Positions 8,443 through 16,783 of a DNA stretch of 50,394 nt are shown here, piece after piece. Within the stretch, counting starts at the first letter, position 1. Every line of letters begins with the position of its first letter. Source of the stretch: Clostridia bacterium (lineage in GTDB: Bacteria > Bacillota > DULZ01). The stretch is from the NCBI GenBank assembly GCA_012840125.1, contig DULZ01000053.1, forward strand, positions 1-50,394, written 5' to 3'. Made by a program: the position numbers and the translations under genes. The notes below the pieces were generated by a model. That model was given only the letters and a program-made list of their open reading frames with translations. It did no database searches and was not told where the DNA came from.

Positions 8443-8875
8443 ATTCTATGATCGATATTTCGTCTCCCGGCTTTACCCAGCCCGGGGTAATGACCTTGGC
8501 GAAAATCCCTTCCCGGGGCATGACGCAGTCGCCGGTGGTCCGCTTGATGGCACAGCCGGTATGGCATTCCTTCCCGATCTGGGTCACTTCCATCACCGTC
8601 TCACCAATCGCCAGCCTGGTGCCGATGGGCAAGTCGTAAAGAATAATTCCTTCCGTGGTGATATTCTCGGCGAAACTCCCGAACGCTAGACCGGTAAGAC
8701 CCATCGCCTTCACTTTTTCATAACTCTCAATGCCTAGCAGGCTCACCTGCCGGTGCCAGTCCCCGGCATGGGCATCTCCTTGGAGGCCGTGATCCACGGC
8801 AAAATAACCTTTTTCCACCTGCTTTTTCGGTACTCCCTTTTTCTCGCTGATATTGACGGCAAGTACTTTGCCCAA
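8441..8875 (-). CDS. MOSC-domain protein
   Basis: The preferred start is a TTG at 8875, one base after the modA stop and preceded by GGGGGAGA, giving 144 residues; a longer frame would overlap modA by 41 bp. The sequence has the MOSC core (DHGLQGDAHAGDWHRQVSLL, then FAENITTEG) and the small clostridial-type cysteine segment KECHTGCAIKRTTGDC, ending in REGIFAKV. MOSC proteins are sulfur-carrier or cofactor-binding domains related to the MoCo sulfurase C-terminus. Here it is the last gene of the cofactor operon and presumably acts on the finished or nearly finished cofactor. Confidence 0.85.
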   Translation of the reverse strand: MGKVLAVNISEKKGVPKKQVEKGYFAVDHGLQGDAHAGDWHRQVSLLGIESYEKVKAMGLTGLAFGSFAENITTEGIILYDLPIGTRLAIGETVMEVTQIGKECHTGCAIKRTTGDCVMPREGIFAKVITPGWVKPGDEISIIE

Positions 8876-8876
8876 T

Positions 8877-9704
8877 TTATTCTCCCCCTTTGGCTGGTTT
8901 AAAACCGTACTTGGCAAAAATCTCTCCCGCTTTTGGACCGTTCAAATATGCAAGGAAAGCTTGGGCCCCTTCCGGGTTGGGCGCCGCTTTGACAATGGCC
9001 GCCGGGTAAACCACCGGCTCATAGAGCTCCGCCGGCAGAACTTCCACTATTCTCACCTTAGCTGAACCCACCGCATCGGACAGGTACACAAAACCGGCAT
9101 CCGCATTGCCTGTTTCCACATAGGTAAGGATCTGCTTCACGTCTTTAGCCGAGACCATCTTATCCTGGAGGGCGTCCCAGAGCCGGAGGTTTTGCAATGC
9201 TTCCTTGGCATACTGCCCGGCCGGGACCGTTTCCGGCACTCCTACCGCCACGGTGGCAACAACCTCCTTGGTTAAATCCGCCACCCCGGTGACGGTGTCA
9301 TTGTCCTTGCCGGTAATGAGGGCCAGTTCGTTCCGCAGCAGGTCCTGCCTGGTATCCGGTAAGATCAATCCTTGCCGTTCCAGTTCATCCATCTGCTTTT
9401 GGGCTGCGGAGAGAAAAAGATCCACGGGCGCGCCTTGCTCAATCTGCCGCTGCAAGGTGCCGGAGGAACCAAAGTTGAAGATGAGCCTCACCCCCGGGTT
9501 TTCCTGCCGGTAAACCTGCTCGATTTCCTGCAGGGCTTCCTGCAGGCTGGCGGCGGCGGACACCAGCAATTCCCTCTCTTGCGAATTACTTTCCGGCACC
9601 GCCTGCTGGGGCGACTTGCCGCAACCGGCAGCCACCACCGGCAGGAATGCGAACAGTAAAACCGCTAACCACAGGCCGGCTGATTTCCGTGTCTTTATCT
9701 CCAT
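8877..9704 (-). CDS. modA: Molybdate/tungstate ABC transporter substrate-binding lipoprotein
   Basis: This 275-residue protein has a lipoprotein signal with cysteine at residue 28 (VVAAGCGK). The ModA pattern is clear: AASLQEALQEIE, FGSSGTLQRQIEQGAPVDLFLSA, then YVETGNADAGFVYLSDA. It binds oxyanion outside the membrane and delivers it to ModBC. Its position, after mobB and separated from modB and modC, is unusual, since modABC are normally adjacent. Selectivity between molybdate and tungstate cannot be read from sequence; the window encodes possible users of both. Confidence 0.93.
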   Translation of the reverse strand: MEIKTRKSAGLWLAVLLFAFLPVVAAGCGKSPQQAVPESNSQERELLVSAAASLQEALQEIEQVYRQENPGVRLIFNFGSSGTLQRQIEQGAPVDLFLSAAQKQMDELERQGLILPDTRQDLLRNELALITGKDNDTVTGVADLTKEVVATVAVGVPETVPAGQYAKEALQNLRLWDALQDKMVSAKDVKQILTYVETGNADAGFVYLSDAVGSAKVRIVEVLPAELYEPVVYPAAIVKAAPNPEGAQAFLAYLNGPKAGEIFAKYGFKPAKGGE

Positions 9705-9753
9705 GCTGTATCTCCCTTTTCCCAGGTTCCTGGATCTTTACAAGCATTACCGG

Positions 9754-10272
9754 CTAGGCCCGCAAGACTTCATGGGTGCCAAGAAACTTGGCAACGATTA
9801 AGTCCGCCACTCGGGGGTAATCCTCGAAGGAAAAGACAGGCGCCGGCGCCGTCAGATCCGGGATGTCGGTCACCACCGCCACCAGGTATTCCGGGGGAGA
9901 AATGATCTCCCGGCCCTTTTCCGCCCGGACGATCTCGATTCTCGGCTTCATGGCCATTTTATACCCCTCCACCAGGATCAAGTCCACATCCTGCATCAGC
10001 CCGGCCACTTCGTCTAAATCCTTTTTCGTTTTGGTCTCCTGTATGAAAGCAAACTTACGGGGCCCCACAATCGCCGTGGCTACGGCTCCGGCCTGGGTAA
10101 AGCGCCAGCTGTCTTTGCCCGGTTTATCGATCTCGAAACCGTGGGCATCGCTTTTCACCGCCCCCACTTTATAGCCCCGCCGCACCAATTCGGCAATTAG
10201 TTTTTCCATGAAGGTGGTCTTACCCGTCCCGGAACGGGCAGACACAATTGAGACTAGCGGTACCTGTTTCAT
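9754..10272 (-). CDS. mobB: Molybdopterin-guanine dinucleotide biosynthesis protein B
   Basis: This 172-residue GTPase-like protein has a Walker A at the N-terminus (SARSGTGKTT) and typical MobB segments: YKVGAVKSDAHGFEID, DSWRFTQAGA, and DLILVEGYK. MobB assists MobA in attaching GMP to molybdopterin to make the dinucleotide used by DMSO-reductase-family enzymes. ATG follows GGAGG. It lies between modC and modA; mobA itself is not in the window. Confidence 0.93.
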   Translation of the reverse strand: MKQVPLVSIVSARSGTGKTTFMEKLIAELVRRGYKVGAVKSDAHGFEIDKPGKDSWRFTQAGAVATAIVGPRKFAFIQETKTKKDLDEVAGLMQDVDLILVEGYKMAMKPRIEIVRAEKGREIISPPEYLVAVVTDIPDLTAPAPVFSFEDYPRVADLIVAKFLGTHEVLRA

Positions 10273-10294
10273 CCATCTGCCTCCAATTGTAGCG

Positions 10295-11371
10295 TCATTG
10301 CATCAGGAAAAGATATTCCGGCCTTAACTGGACCAACCAGGGAAAAGGCCTGGTCTTGATCCGGTCGTATTCTTCCCTGGTGAGGGATAATTGCAACGGC
10401 TGGCAACCCGGGGCTTCCGCCCCCCTTTCCTTAAACCGCAGGAAAAGGCTCACATTGAAGGGAGTCTCCATCACCCGTTCCACCCAGCAAGGAAAGGTGT
10501 TGGGCAGGTGCGGGTCATCCACCAGCCGCAGGTGGTGTTCCCTGATGCCGATGTGACCGTATGCCCCTCCTGCCCCATCCCCCGCCGGCCGGACTTCCAC
10601 TTCCAAACCCCAGTCCAGGGCGGCGACGCGCCGGGCAGCTATGGGTTTAGCCCTGGATATGTTTTTGCAGCCGGTGAGCCTGGCTCCCTCCACCGTGGGA
10701 GGATGATTAAAGACCGCATCGCGGGAGCCATAGGCCACCATTCGTCCCTGGTGGATGATCATGATCCGGTCACTGACCCGGTAGCACTCCCGCAAGTTAT
10801 GGGTCACAAACACCACCGGCCCCGGGAATTGCCGCAAGGTGGCCGCCAGTTCTTCCTCCAGGCGCTGCCGGATATGATTATCCAGGGCGGAAAAGGGCTC
10901 ATCCAACAAAAGGCAATCCGGCTCCGTCACCAGGGTTCTGGCCAAGGCGGTCCTTTGCTGTTCCCCACCGGAAATCTGGTGGGGATAGGAATGGGCCAGT
11001 TCACCAATCCCCAGCCTGGCCATGATCTCTTCCACCCGCTTTTCCCGCTCTTTTTTCGGCAGGCGGCGCAAACCGAAAGCAATATTATCTTTCACCGTCA
11101 AATTGGGAAAAAGGGCGTAGTTTTGAAACAACAACCCGACCCGCCTTTGTTGAATGGGAACATTGATTCCCTGCTGGGAATCGAACAGGGTTTTCCCGTT
11201 TAAGACAATGGTGCCTTCATCGGGGGTGACCAGCCCGGCAATGCATTTTAACGTCATGCTTTTACCGGCGCCGGAAGCCCCCAAGACCCCCAGGGTCTCC
11301 CGGTCGATCTCAAACTCCTGTTTTAAAGTGAAATCTTTTAGTTTCTTGGTGATCTTCACCCTTAACTGCAT
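10295..11371 (-). CDS. modC: Molybdate ABC transporter ATP-binding protein
   Basis: The ATG at 11371, six bases after AGGTG, is preferred over a GTG at 11380 (358 residues). Walker A GASGAGKS lies at residues 31-38. The signature ISGGEQQRTALARTL, Walker B DCLLLDEPFSALD and the switch histidine (VFVTHN) follow. About 130 further residues correspond to a MOP/TOBE-like oxyanion-sensing domain. It lies 14 bp after modB and powers the importer. Confidence 0.9.
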   Translation of the reverse strand: MQLRVKITKKLKDFTLKQEFEIDRETLGVLGASGAGKSMTLKCIAGLVTPDEGTIVLNGKTLFDSQQGINVPIQQRRVGLLFQNYALFPNLTVKDNIAFGLRRLPKKEREKRVEEIMARLGIGELAHSYPHQISGGEQQRTALARTLVTEPDCLLLDEPFSALDNHIRQRLEEELAATLRQFPGPVVFVTHNLRECYRVSDRIMIIHQGRMVAYGSRDAVFNHPPTVEGARLTGCKNISRAKPIAARRVAALDWGLEVEVRPAGDGAGGAYGHIGIREHHLRLVDDPHLPNTFPCWVERVMETPFNVSLFLRFKERGAEAPGCQPLQLSLTREEYDRIKTRPFPWLVQLRPEYLFLMQ

Positions 11372-11394
11372 CGGCAACACCTATCGCCATGGTT

Positions 11395-12087
11395 TCAGTC
11401 AACCTTAAAACGATACTGCTTCCTGGTCCAGTAATTCATCCCCAGGATGGCGCTAATGGAAATAACCAGCACAATGGCGACCCAGAAATAGGCCGCCTCC
11501 ATGCGGCCGCTCTCCACCGCCAGGAAAATGGCCAGGGGAATCGTTTGGGTTTTGCCCGGGATATTACCCGCTAACATGATAGTGGCGCCGAATTCCCCCA
11601 AAGCCCTGGCAAAAGAAAGGATGATACCGGCACCGATACTGGGCAGGGAAACCGGCAGCACCACCCGGAAGAAAGTATACCAGTCGGGCACGCCCAGCAC
11701 CCTGGCGGCATCGATGATCTCCGGCTGGATCTGCTCGAAGGCGGCCCGGGTGGTCCGGTACATGAGGGGCAGCGCCACTACCGTGGCCGTAATCACCGTG
11801 GCCGGCCAGGAAAACACAATCGTCATTCCCAATTGGTGCAAGAACCGGCCGATGACCCCGTTTTTCCCGAAGATCAGGAGCAAAATGAAGCCCAGCACCG
11901 TGGGCGGAAGCACCATGGGCAGGATCACGAGCAGGTCAATCAATGCTTTGCATCGCTCAAGGGCCTTACTGCCTGCCCGGCTGAAGACCATCCAGCTAGC
12001 CAGCGCCACACCCACCAGGATCGTAATCAAAGTGGCGGTGGTAGCTGTTCTCAAAGATATCCATAACGGGGATAAATCAAGCTCCAT
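11395..12087 (-). CDS. modB: Molybdate ABC transporter permease
   Basis: The start is the ATG at 12087 after GGGAGGG (230 residues); a longer upstream frame overlaps mogA and lacks membrane character. There are about five membrane helices, with the permease EAA-like loop around ARALGEFGATIMLAGNIPGKT, typical of ModB. It forms the membrane channel with ModC and lies 20 bp after mogA/moaB. Confidence 0.92.
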   Translation of the reverse strand: MELDLSPLWISLRTATTATLITILVGVALASWMVFSRAGSKALERCKALIDLLVILPMVLPPTVLGFILLLIFGKNGVIGRFLHQLGMTIVFSWPATVITATVVALPLMYRTTRAAFEQIQPEIIDAARVLGVPDWYTFFRVVLPVSLPSIGAGIILSFARALGEFGATIMLAGNIPGKTQTIPLAIFLAVESGRMEAAYFWVAIVLVISISAILGMNYWTRKQYRFKVD

Positions 12088-12107
12088 ATAGCCCTCCCTG
12101 CAACGGT

Positions 12108-12617
12108 CTACGACCTGTGCCGGTGAAATTGCCCGGCACACTCTCCCGTCACCCCTTGGAGTATTTCCACCCCATGGGCTAAGGCCGGCAGGATTACGGC
12201 CAGGCACTCTTTCACCGCTTTCGGGCTGCCGGGAAGATTGACAATGACGGTCTTGCCCCTGATGCCGGCGGCAGCCCTGGACAGCATGGCCATGGGCGTG
12301 ATTTTCAAGCTTTCCCAGCGCATGGCTTCCGCAATACCCGGCGCCTGCCGCTCGATGACGGCCAGGGTGGCTTCCGGGGTCACATCTCTCGGGGAAAACC
12401 CGGTGCCGCCGGTGGTAAAAATCACATCCACGCCTAATTCATCGGCATATTCAATGAGTTTGGCCTCGATCACTTTTTGTTCATCGGGAATGATGGTTGT
12501 GGCTGTCACCTGCCAGCCCTTTTCCTCCACCAATGCTTTAATGGCCGGGCCGGCTTTATCTTCCCGCTGCCCCTGGGATCCCTTGTCGCTGACGGTGATA
12601 ATCCCAACCGTAATCAT
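12108..12617 (-). CDS. mogA: Molybdopterin adenylyltransferase-type protein (MogA/MoaB)
   Basis: This 169-residue MoCF-domain protein has DKGSQGQREDKAGP near residue 12, TTGGTGFSPRDVTPEA near residue 68 and the GSPKAVKE end motif. The family adenylylates molybdopterin before MoeA inserts the metal. MogA and MoaB are close paralogues and cannot be separated with certainty here. ATG is preceded by AGGAGTG. It lies between moaC and modB. Confidence 0.88.
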   Translation of the reverse strand: MITVGIITVSDKGSQGQREDKAGPAIKALVEEKGWQVTATTIIPDEQKVIEAKLIEYADELGVDVIFTTGGTGFSPRDVTPEATLAVIERQAPGIAEAMRWESLKITPMAMLSRAAAGIRGKTVIVNLPGSPKAVKECLAVILPALAHGVEILQGVTGECAGQFHRHRS

Positions 12618-12640
12618 CTGTTCACACTCCTTAATAACCT

Positions 12641-13147
12641 CTATTCCTGCCGGGCAGGCAGCGCCCGGCGCACGTAATCGCCGCTCTTGCCCCCGGATTT
12701 TTTCACCAGGTAAATATCACCGATGATCATGTCTTTTTCCACGGCCTTGCACATGTCATAAATGGTCAGGGCCGCCACGGATACCGCCGTCAAAGCCTCC
12801 ATCTCCACCCCGGTCTGGCCGGAGTTCTTCACGGTGGCTTCAATTTCGATTTTGCTTTCCTCTTCGTTGATATGGAAAGAAATATCCACGGCGGAAAGCA
12901 TTAGAGGATGACACATGGGGATGATATCCGGGGTTCGCTTGGCACCCATAATCCCAGCTACCTGGGCCACGGCCAATACGTCCCCTTTGGCCATCTTTCC
13001 CTCTTTCACCAGGGCCAGGGTGGCAGGTTTCATCCGCACTTCCCCCCGGGCCACCGCCACCCGGGCCGTGACCTCTTTGCCGCTGACATCCACCATCCTG
13101 GCTCGGCCTTCCTCGTTGAAATGAGTGAATTCCGCCATCTCCATCAC
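12641..13147 (-). CDS. moaC: Cyclic pyranopterin monophosphate synthase
   Basis: The length is 168 residues if the GTG at 13147 is used; an ATG at 13144 overlaps the moaA stop as TGATG. MoaC hallmarks are present: [25 protein letters not shown] and [10 protein letters not shown]. It converts the MoaA product to cyclic pyranopterin monophosphate. The overlap with moaA indicates translational coupling. Confidence 0.95.
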   Translation of the reverse strand: MMEMAEFTHFNEEGRARMVDVSGKEVTARVAVARGEVRMKPATLALVKEGKMAKGDVLAVAQVAGIMGAKRTPDIIPMCHPLMLSAVDISFHINEEESKIEIEATVKNSGQTGVEMEALTAVSVAALTIYDMCKAVEKDMIIGDIYLVKKSGGKSGDYVRRALPARQE

Positions 13148-14100
13148 CCGCCGATTTCATTCATATTTCTATGGGTCAAGCTCCCGTTGGTAGCGCTGAG
13201 ATAATGCCGGTGCGGTTTCCCCCTAATCCCTTCCGCCAGCAAACCCGGCAGTTCCTCAGGAGGGACGTTCTTGAGGTTGATTTCCTGGCTGGAATGAAGG
13301 CAGGACTTCAGTTTCCCGTCCGGGGTCACCCGCAGCCGGTTGCAGTATTGACAAAAATGATTGCTCAAGGGGCTGATCAAACCCACCTGCCCTTTCCCAT
13401 GGGGAAGTTGATACAGCCTGGCCACCGTCCCGTGGCCTTTCACCGCCAGCGGGATCAATTGCGGCACACGCCGCAGTACCTCTTCCGTGGGCAGGAAAGC
13501 GCTCCGCTCCCAATGGCCGGCTTCTCCTAAGGGCATCAGTTCGATAAACCTGACCTGGATCTCTTCCCGGAGGGTCAGGTTGACAAAGTCCTCGATCTCG
13601 TCATCATTGAGCCCCCCGACCAGCACCACATTGACCTTAATCGGTGTCAGCCCCACCGCCCGGGCGGCTTCCATACCTGCCAGGACATCCGCCAGATGGC
13701 CGCGCCGGGTGATGCGGTGGTATTTGTCCGGATCCAGAGTATCCAGACTGATATTGACCCGCTTTAAACCCGCTTCTTTTAACGGGGCTGCACAGTCTTT
13801 GAGCAAGATCCCGTTGGTGGTCATGCTCAAATCCTCAATCCCGTCAATCCGGGCCAGGCGGTCCACCAGCTCCACAATACCTTTCCGGACCAGTGGTTCG
13901 CCGCCGGTAATCCGGACCTTATCCACGCCCATTTGGGCGGCGGCCCGGACGATGTTTTCTATTTCTTCAAAAGTGAGCAGCTCACGGCGCTCCTTTTTCG
14001 TCACGCCGCCGGCAGGCATGCAGTAAATGCAGCGTAAATTGCACAGGTCGGTGACGGAAACCCGCAGATAATTAATCTTTCGGCCGTATTGGTCTAACAT
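13144..14100 (-). CDS. moaA: GTP 3',8-cyclase, radical SAM
   Basis: The ATG at 14100, just after GGCAGGTGA, gives 318 residues; a start at 14139 would overlap the previous gene. The radical-SAM cluster is C20-x3-C24-x2-C27 (CNLRCIYC). The second cluster is CQYC-x13-C near residue 235. The C-terminus ends in the conserved Gly-Gly (NEIGG) needed for catalysis. It makes the first intermediate of molybdopterin from GTP. moaD and moaE (molybdopterin synthase) are absent from this operon. Confidence 0.95.
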   Translation of the reverse strand: MLDQYGRKINYLRVSVTDLCNLRCIYCMPAGGVTKKERRELLTFEEIENIVRAAAQMGVDKVRITGGEPLVRKGIVELVDRLARIDGIEDLSMTTNGILLKDCAAPLKEAGLKRVNISLDTLDPDKYHRITRRGHLADVLAGMEAARAVGLTPIKVNVVLVGGLNDDEIEDFVNLTLREEIQVRFIELMPLGEAGHWERSAFLPTEEVLRRVPQLIPLAVKGHGTVARLYQLPHGKGQVGLISPLSNHFCQYCNRLRVTPDGKLKSCLHSSQEINLKNVPPEELPGLLAEGIRGKPHRHYLSATNGSLTHRNMNEIGG

Positions 14101-14105
14101 GGTTT

Positions 14106-15125
14106 TCACCTGCCAAAGTAGCAAATTGGATAGCGGCAAACCTCACAGTTCCGGCACAGACCACCTTCGCCGAGTTTGATCACATCTTCCCTGGTTATCC
14201 TGTCCCCGGCAAAAACCCGCGGGAGGAAAACGTCCAGGACCGTGGTTTTGTGATAAATGGCGGCTCCCGGCACTCCCATGAAAGCTGTCTTGCCTTTGTA
14301 GGCCAGCATAAACATGTTGCCCGGCTGGGCCGGCGTCCCGTAAGTGACCACTTCCGCACCGCTTCGCTTAATGGCCCCGGGTGTCAAGTCATCCGGGTCC
14401 ACGGACATGCCGCCGGTCATGATAATTAAATCCGCGTCCCGGCTTAAGTAGGAATTCACGGCTTGATCCAGCATCTCTACGTCATCGGGACAATAGATCC
14501 GGCCTAAGAGCTCCGTTTCGTAGCCCGCCAGCTTTTCCTGCAGCACGGGCCAGAACTTATCCTGGATCCGGCCCTTGTAGACCTCGTTGCCGGTAATGAT
14601 GATCCCCACTTTCAACTTCCGGTAAGGCTTGACATGAAACACCGGACCTTGACTGCGGCACAGCTCTTCCACCCGCTCGATCTTTTCTTCTTTGATCATC
14701 AGGGGAATCACGCGCCCCGCTGCCACCCGTTCACCCGCTTGCACCGGGAAATGATTGGGCAAGCAAGGCACGGTCACCTCCTCGATGGAATTGATCTGAA
14801 GGAGCAGCGGGCTGTTGACCTTGAAGAGCCCTTTCAGGGTGGATTTAATCGTCGTTTTTCCTTCCCTGGGACCTTCATATGTGAGATTTTCCCCCATCAC
14901 CGCCCGGGCAATCCGCACCGCCGCGTCATCTTCATGGATTTCGCCGGCCCCTTCTTCCATGACATACACATGTTCTTTACCCAAATTCAGCAGCTCCTGC
15001 ACATCCTCCGACCGGATCACATGCCCCCTGGGAAACCTGACACCTTTGAATTCCCCTGGGACGACCTTGGAAATATCATGGCAGAGAGCCAGCCCGATGG
15101 CATCCTGTACTTTGACTTTTTTCAT
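14106..15125 (-). CDS. Molybdopterin-binding (MoCF-domain) protein with C-terminal Cys cluster
   Basis: This 339-residue protein has a MoeA/CinA-like MoCF domain in its second half (GIIITGNEVYKGRIQDKF, then MTGGMSVDPDDLTPG, then GVPGAAIYHKTT). The first half resembles the MoeA-related region of clostridial molybdopterin-binding proteins. The tail has four cysteines, CRNCEVCRYPIC (C-x2-C-x2-C-x4-C), which could bind iron-sulfur or zinc. It sits between moeA (11 bp) and moaA (5 bp), so a cofactor role is safe. A second metal-insertion enzyme, perhaps for tungsten, is an inference. Confidence 0.8.
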   Translation of the reverse strand: MKKVKVQDAIGLALCHDISKVVPGEFKGVRFPRGHVIRSEDVQELLNLGKEHVYVMEEGAGEIHEDDAAVRIARAVMGENLTYEGPREGKTTIKSTLKGLFKVNSPLLLQINSIEEVTVPCLPNHFPVQAGERVAAGRVIPLMIKEEKIERVEELCRSQGPVFHVKPYRKLKVGIIITGNEVYKGRIQDKFWPVLQEKLAGYETELLGRIYCPDDVEMLDQAVNSYLSRDADLIIMTGGMSVDPDDLTPGAIKRSGAEVVTYGTPAQPGNMFMLAYKGKTAFMGVPGAAIYHKTTVLDVFLPRVFAGDRITREDVIKLGEGGLCRNCEVCRYPICYFGR

Positions 15126-15136
15126 CGTCCATCCCC

Positions 15137-16354
15137 CTACTTGAGAAGATAAGCTTTCAGCTCGGTCCCGGCAGGCACCGGGCCGCTGCCCGCCGGAATT
15201 TCAGCCAGTACGTCACAACCGATCATGGAGCGCAGGTTACTGTTGCGCTGGTTACCGGTGGACCCCATATAGATACGGCCTTGCTCGTAGACCAGTTTGC
15301 CTCTGATAAACCTCCTGCTGGGGCTTGCCTTGCCAAAACCATCTTTCAAGATCACCTGAACCTCCGGCAGCAGGTAATCGGCCCGGCCCAGCAATTTCCG
15401 GATAAAAGGTATCCCTAAGAGTTGGAAAACCACCATGGCCGAAGCCGGATTGCCCGATAAGGACAGGATCACCTTGCCGTTCTTCACGGCAGCGAGAGTG
15501 GGCGCACCCGGTTTCATATCGATCTGCCAGTACAAGATCTCGGCCCCGATGGAGATCAATGCCTCTTGGACCAGGTCATAATCCCCTACCGATACCCCTC
15601 CGGTGGTAATCACCAGGTGGGCTTGCTCCAAACCGGCTTCAATGGCGGCACCGATGTCCGCCACCCGATCCCTGGGCGTTTTTAACACTTTAGGAGCCCC
15701 GCCCAGAGCCGCACAATAGGCTGCCAGGGCATGGCTGTTGCTGTTCCGGATTTTGCCGGGGCGCAGGGGCTCATCCACCTCTAAAAGCTCATCTCCGGTG
15801 CTAATAATGGCGATCTCCGGCCGTTGATAAACCCGGACTTTTACCATCCCCAGCGCCGCTACCAGCCCCACTAAAGGCGGGTCCACCACCTGCCCTTGGT
15901 AAGCAATCACTTCACCTGCAGTCACATCTTCCCCGGCAGGAATGATATTAGTACCGGGCCGGTAACTGCCGTAAACCGCTACTTGATTGCCCTGCCGGGT
16001 GGTCGCTTCAAACTTCTCTACCACATCCGCCCCTTCCGGCACCGGCGCGCCGGTCAAGATCTTCACCGCCTGGCCTGCCTGCAGCTTGGCTTGCGGTGCG
16101 TATCCCGCCGGCACTTCTTCAATCACCTCAAGGAAAACCGGCTGCTCCGGTGTGGCCTGCACCGTATCCGCCGCCCGGAAGGCGTAACCGTCATAAGGTG
16201 AACGGGAAAAAGGAGGAACATTCTCTTGAGCGACCAGGTTTTCACTGAGAACCCGTCCCAGCGCATCATGAAAATATACTTCCTCCGTTCCCGGTGGTGC
16301 GCCATGGGCCAAAAGCAGTTGTTGGGCTTCCTCCAGGGAAACGTTTCGCTTCAT
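15137..16354 (-). CDS. moeA: Molybdopterin molybdenumtransferase
   Basis: The ATG at 16354 follows GGGGGGAG by seven bases; reading further upstream would run into the riboswitch terminator. The 405-residue length is normal for MoeA. Motifs in order are SPYDGYAF, TGAPVPEGADVVEKFE, ISTGDEL, TTGGVSVGDYD and SLSGNPASAMVVF. It inserts molybdenum or tungsten into adenylylated molybdopterin. As first gene of the operon it is preceded by a riboswitch and terminator, so all ten genes probably respond to cofactor level. Confidence 0.95.
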   Translation of the reverse strand: MKRNVSLEEAQQLLLAHGAPPGTEEVYFHDALGRVLSENLVAQENVPPFSRSPYDGYAFRAADTVQATPEQPVFLEVIEEVPAGYAPQAKLQAGQAVKILTGAPVPEGADVVEKFEATTRQGNQVAVYGSYRPGTNIIPAGEDVTAGEVIAYQGQVVDPPLVGLVAALGMVKVRVYQRPEIAIISTGDELLEVDEPLRPGKIRNSNSHALAAYCAALGGAPKVLKTPRDRVADIGAAIEAGLEQAHLVITTGGVSVGDYDLVQEALISIGAEILYWQIDMKPGAPTLAAVKNGKVILSLSGNPASAMVVFQLLGIPFIRKLLGRADYLLPEVQVILKDGFGKASPSRRFIRGKLVYEQGRIYMGSTGNQRNSNLRSMIGCDVLAEIPAGSGPVPAGTELKAYLLK

Positions 16355-16371
16355 AAGCCAACTCCCCCCAT

Positions 16372-16406
16372 AAAAAAATTCTTGTTCCCCGTTTGGAAAC
16401 AAGAAT
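16372..16406 (-). terminator. Intrinsic terminator of the moeA riboswitch
   Basis: In the transcript ATTCTTGTTTCC (16406-16395) pairs with GGGAACAAGAAT (16389-16378) around a 5-nt loop, 12 pairs with one wobble, followed directly by seven U. It lies between the aptamer and the moeA ribosome site, the classic place for a transcription-terminating riboswitch platform. Confidence 0.88.
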
Positions 16407-16426
16407 TCGTAAACAAAAGAAGATAA

Positions 16427-16534
16427 TTCTCCTTTCCAATCCGGGAGGCACCGCCGTTTCCAGCCGTACCCTGTGAGCTTATCGCTCAGGCTTATGATTC
16501 CTAGAAAACCCCGTAGAACCATAAGCTCGGAGAA
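16427..16534 (-). ncRNA. Moco-type riboswitch aptamer upstream of moeA
   Basis: The aptamer is about 108 nt on the minus strand. P1 is UUCUCC (16534-16529) with GGAGAA (16432-16427). A long helix joins 16516-16526 with 16490-16500, with one mismatch. A hairpin UGAGC-loop-GCUCA lies at 16474-16488. The 3' block GCCTCCCGG-ATTGGAAAGG resembles, from memory, the conserved 3' end of the Moco RNA motif as seen before E. coli moaA. Its location before moeA and a terminator fits cofactor sensing. Whether it senses Moco or the tungsten cofactor cannot be told. Confidence 0.75.
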
Positions 16535-16573
16535 CACGAAAGCATGTTATTCTATTAACTTATTCTTAACCCC

Positions 16574-16602
16574 ATTATACAACAAGGCCGGAAGGCACTC
16601 AA
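16574..16602 (-). promoter_or_regulatory. Sigma-A promoter of the molybdenum cofactor operon
   Basis: TTGAGT (16602-16597), a 17-bp spacer and TATAAT (16579-16574) predict a start near 16567, about 33 nt before the riboswitch P1 strand. Confidence 0.8.
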
Positions 16603-16783
16603 GTTACAAAACAATTACATCAAAGGTATAATTGTGATTTAGAACGGAGCAGGGTTTCCCGGGGCAGCGGCATCACGGAAGGAATAGACGTATCTTACTT
16701 CCACGAGTTTTTTCCCCATGATCTCACAAACCCCCGCGTTCCGTGCAAACCCGAACCTATTCCTCCGGCCTCTGGAGGACAAA

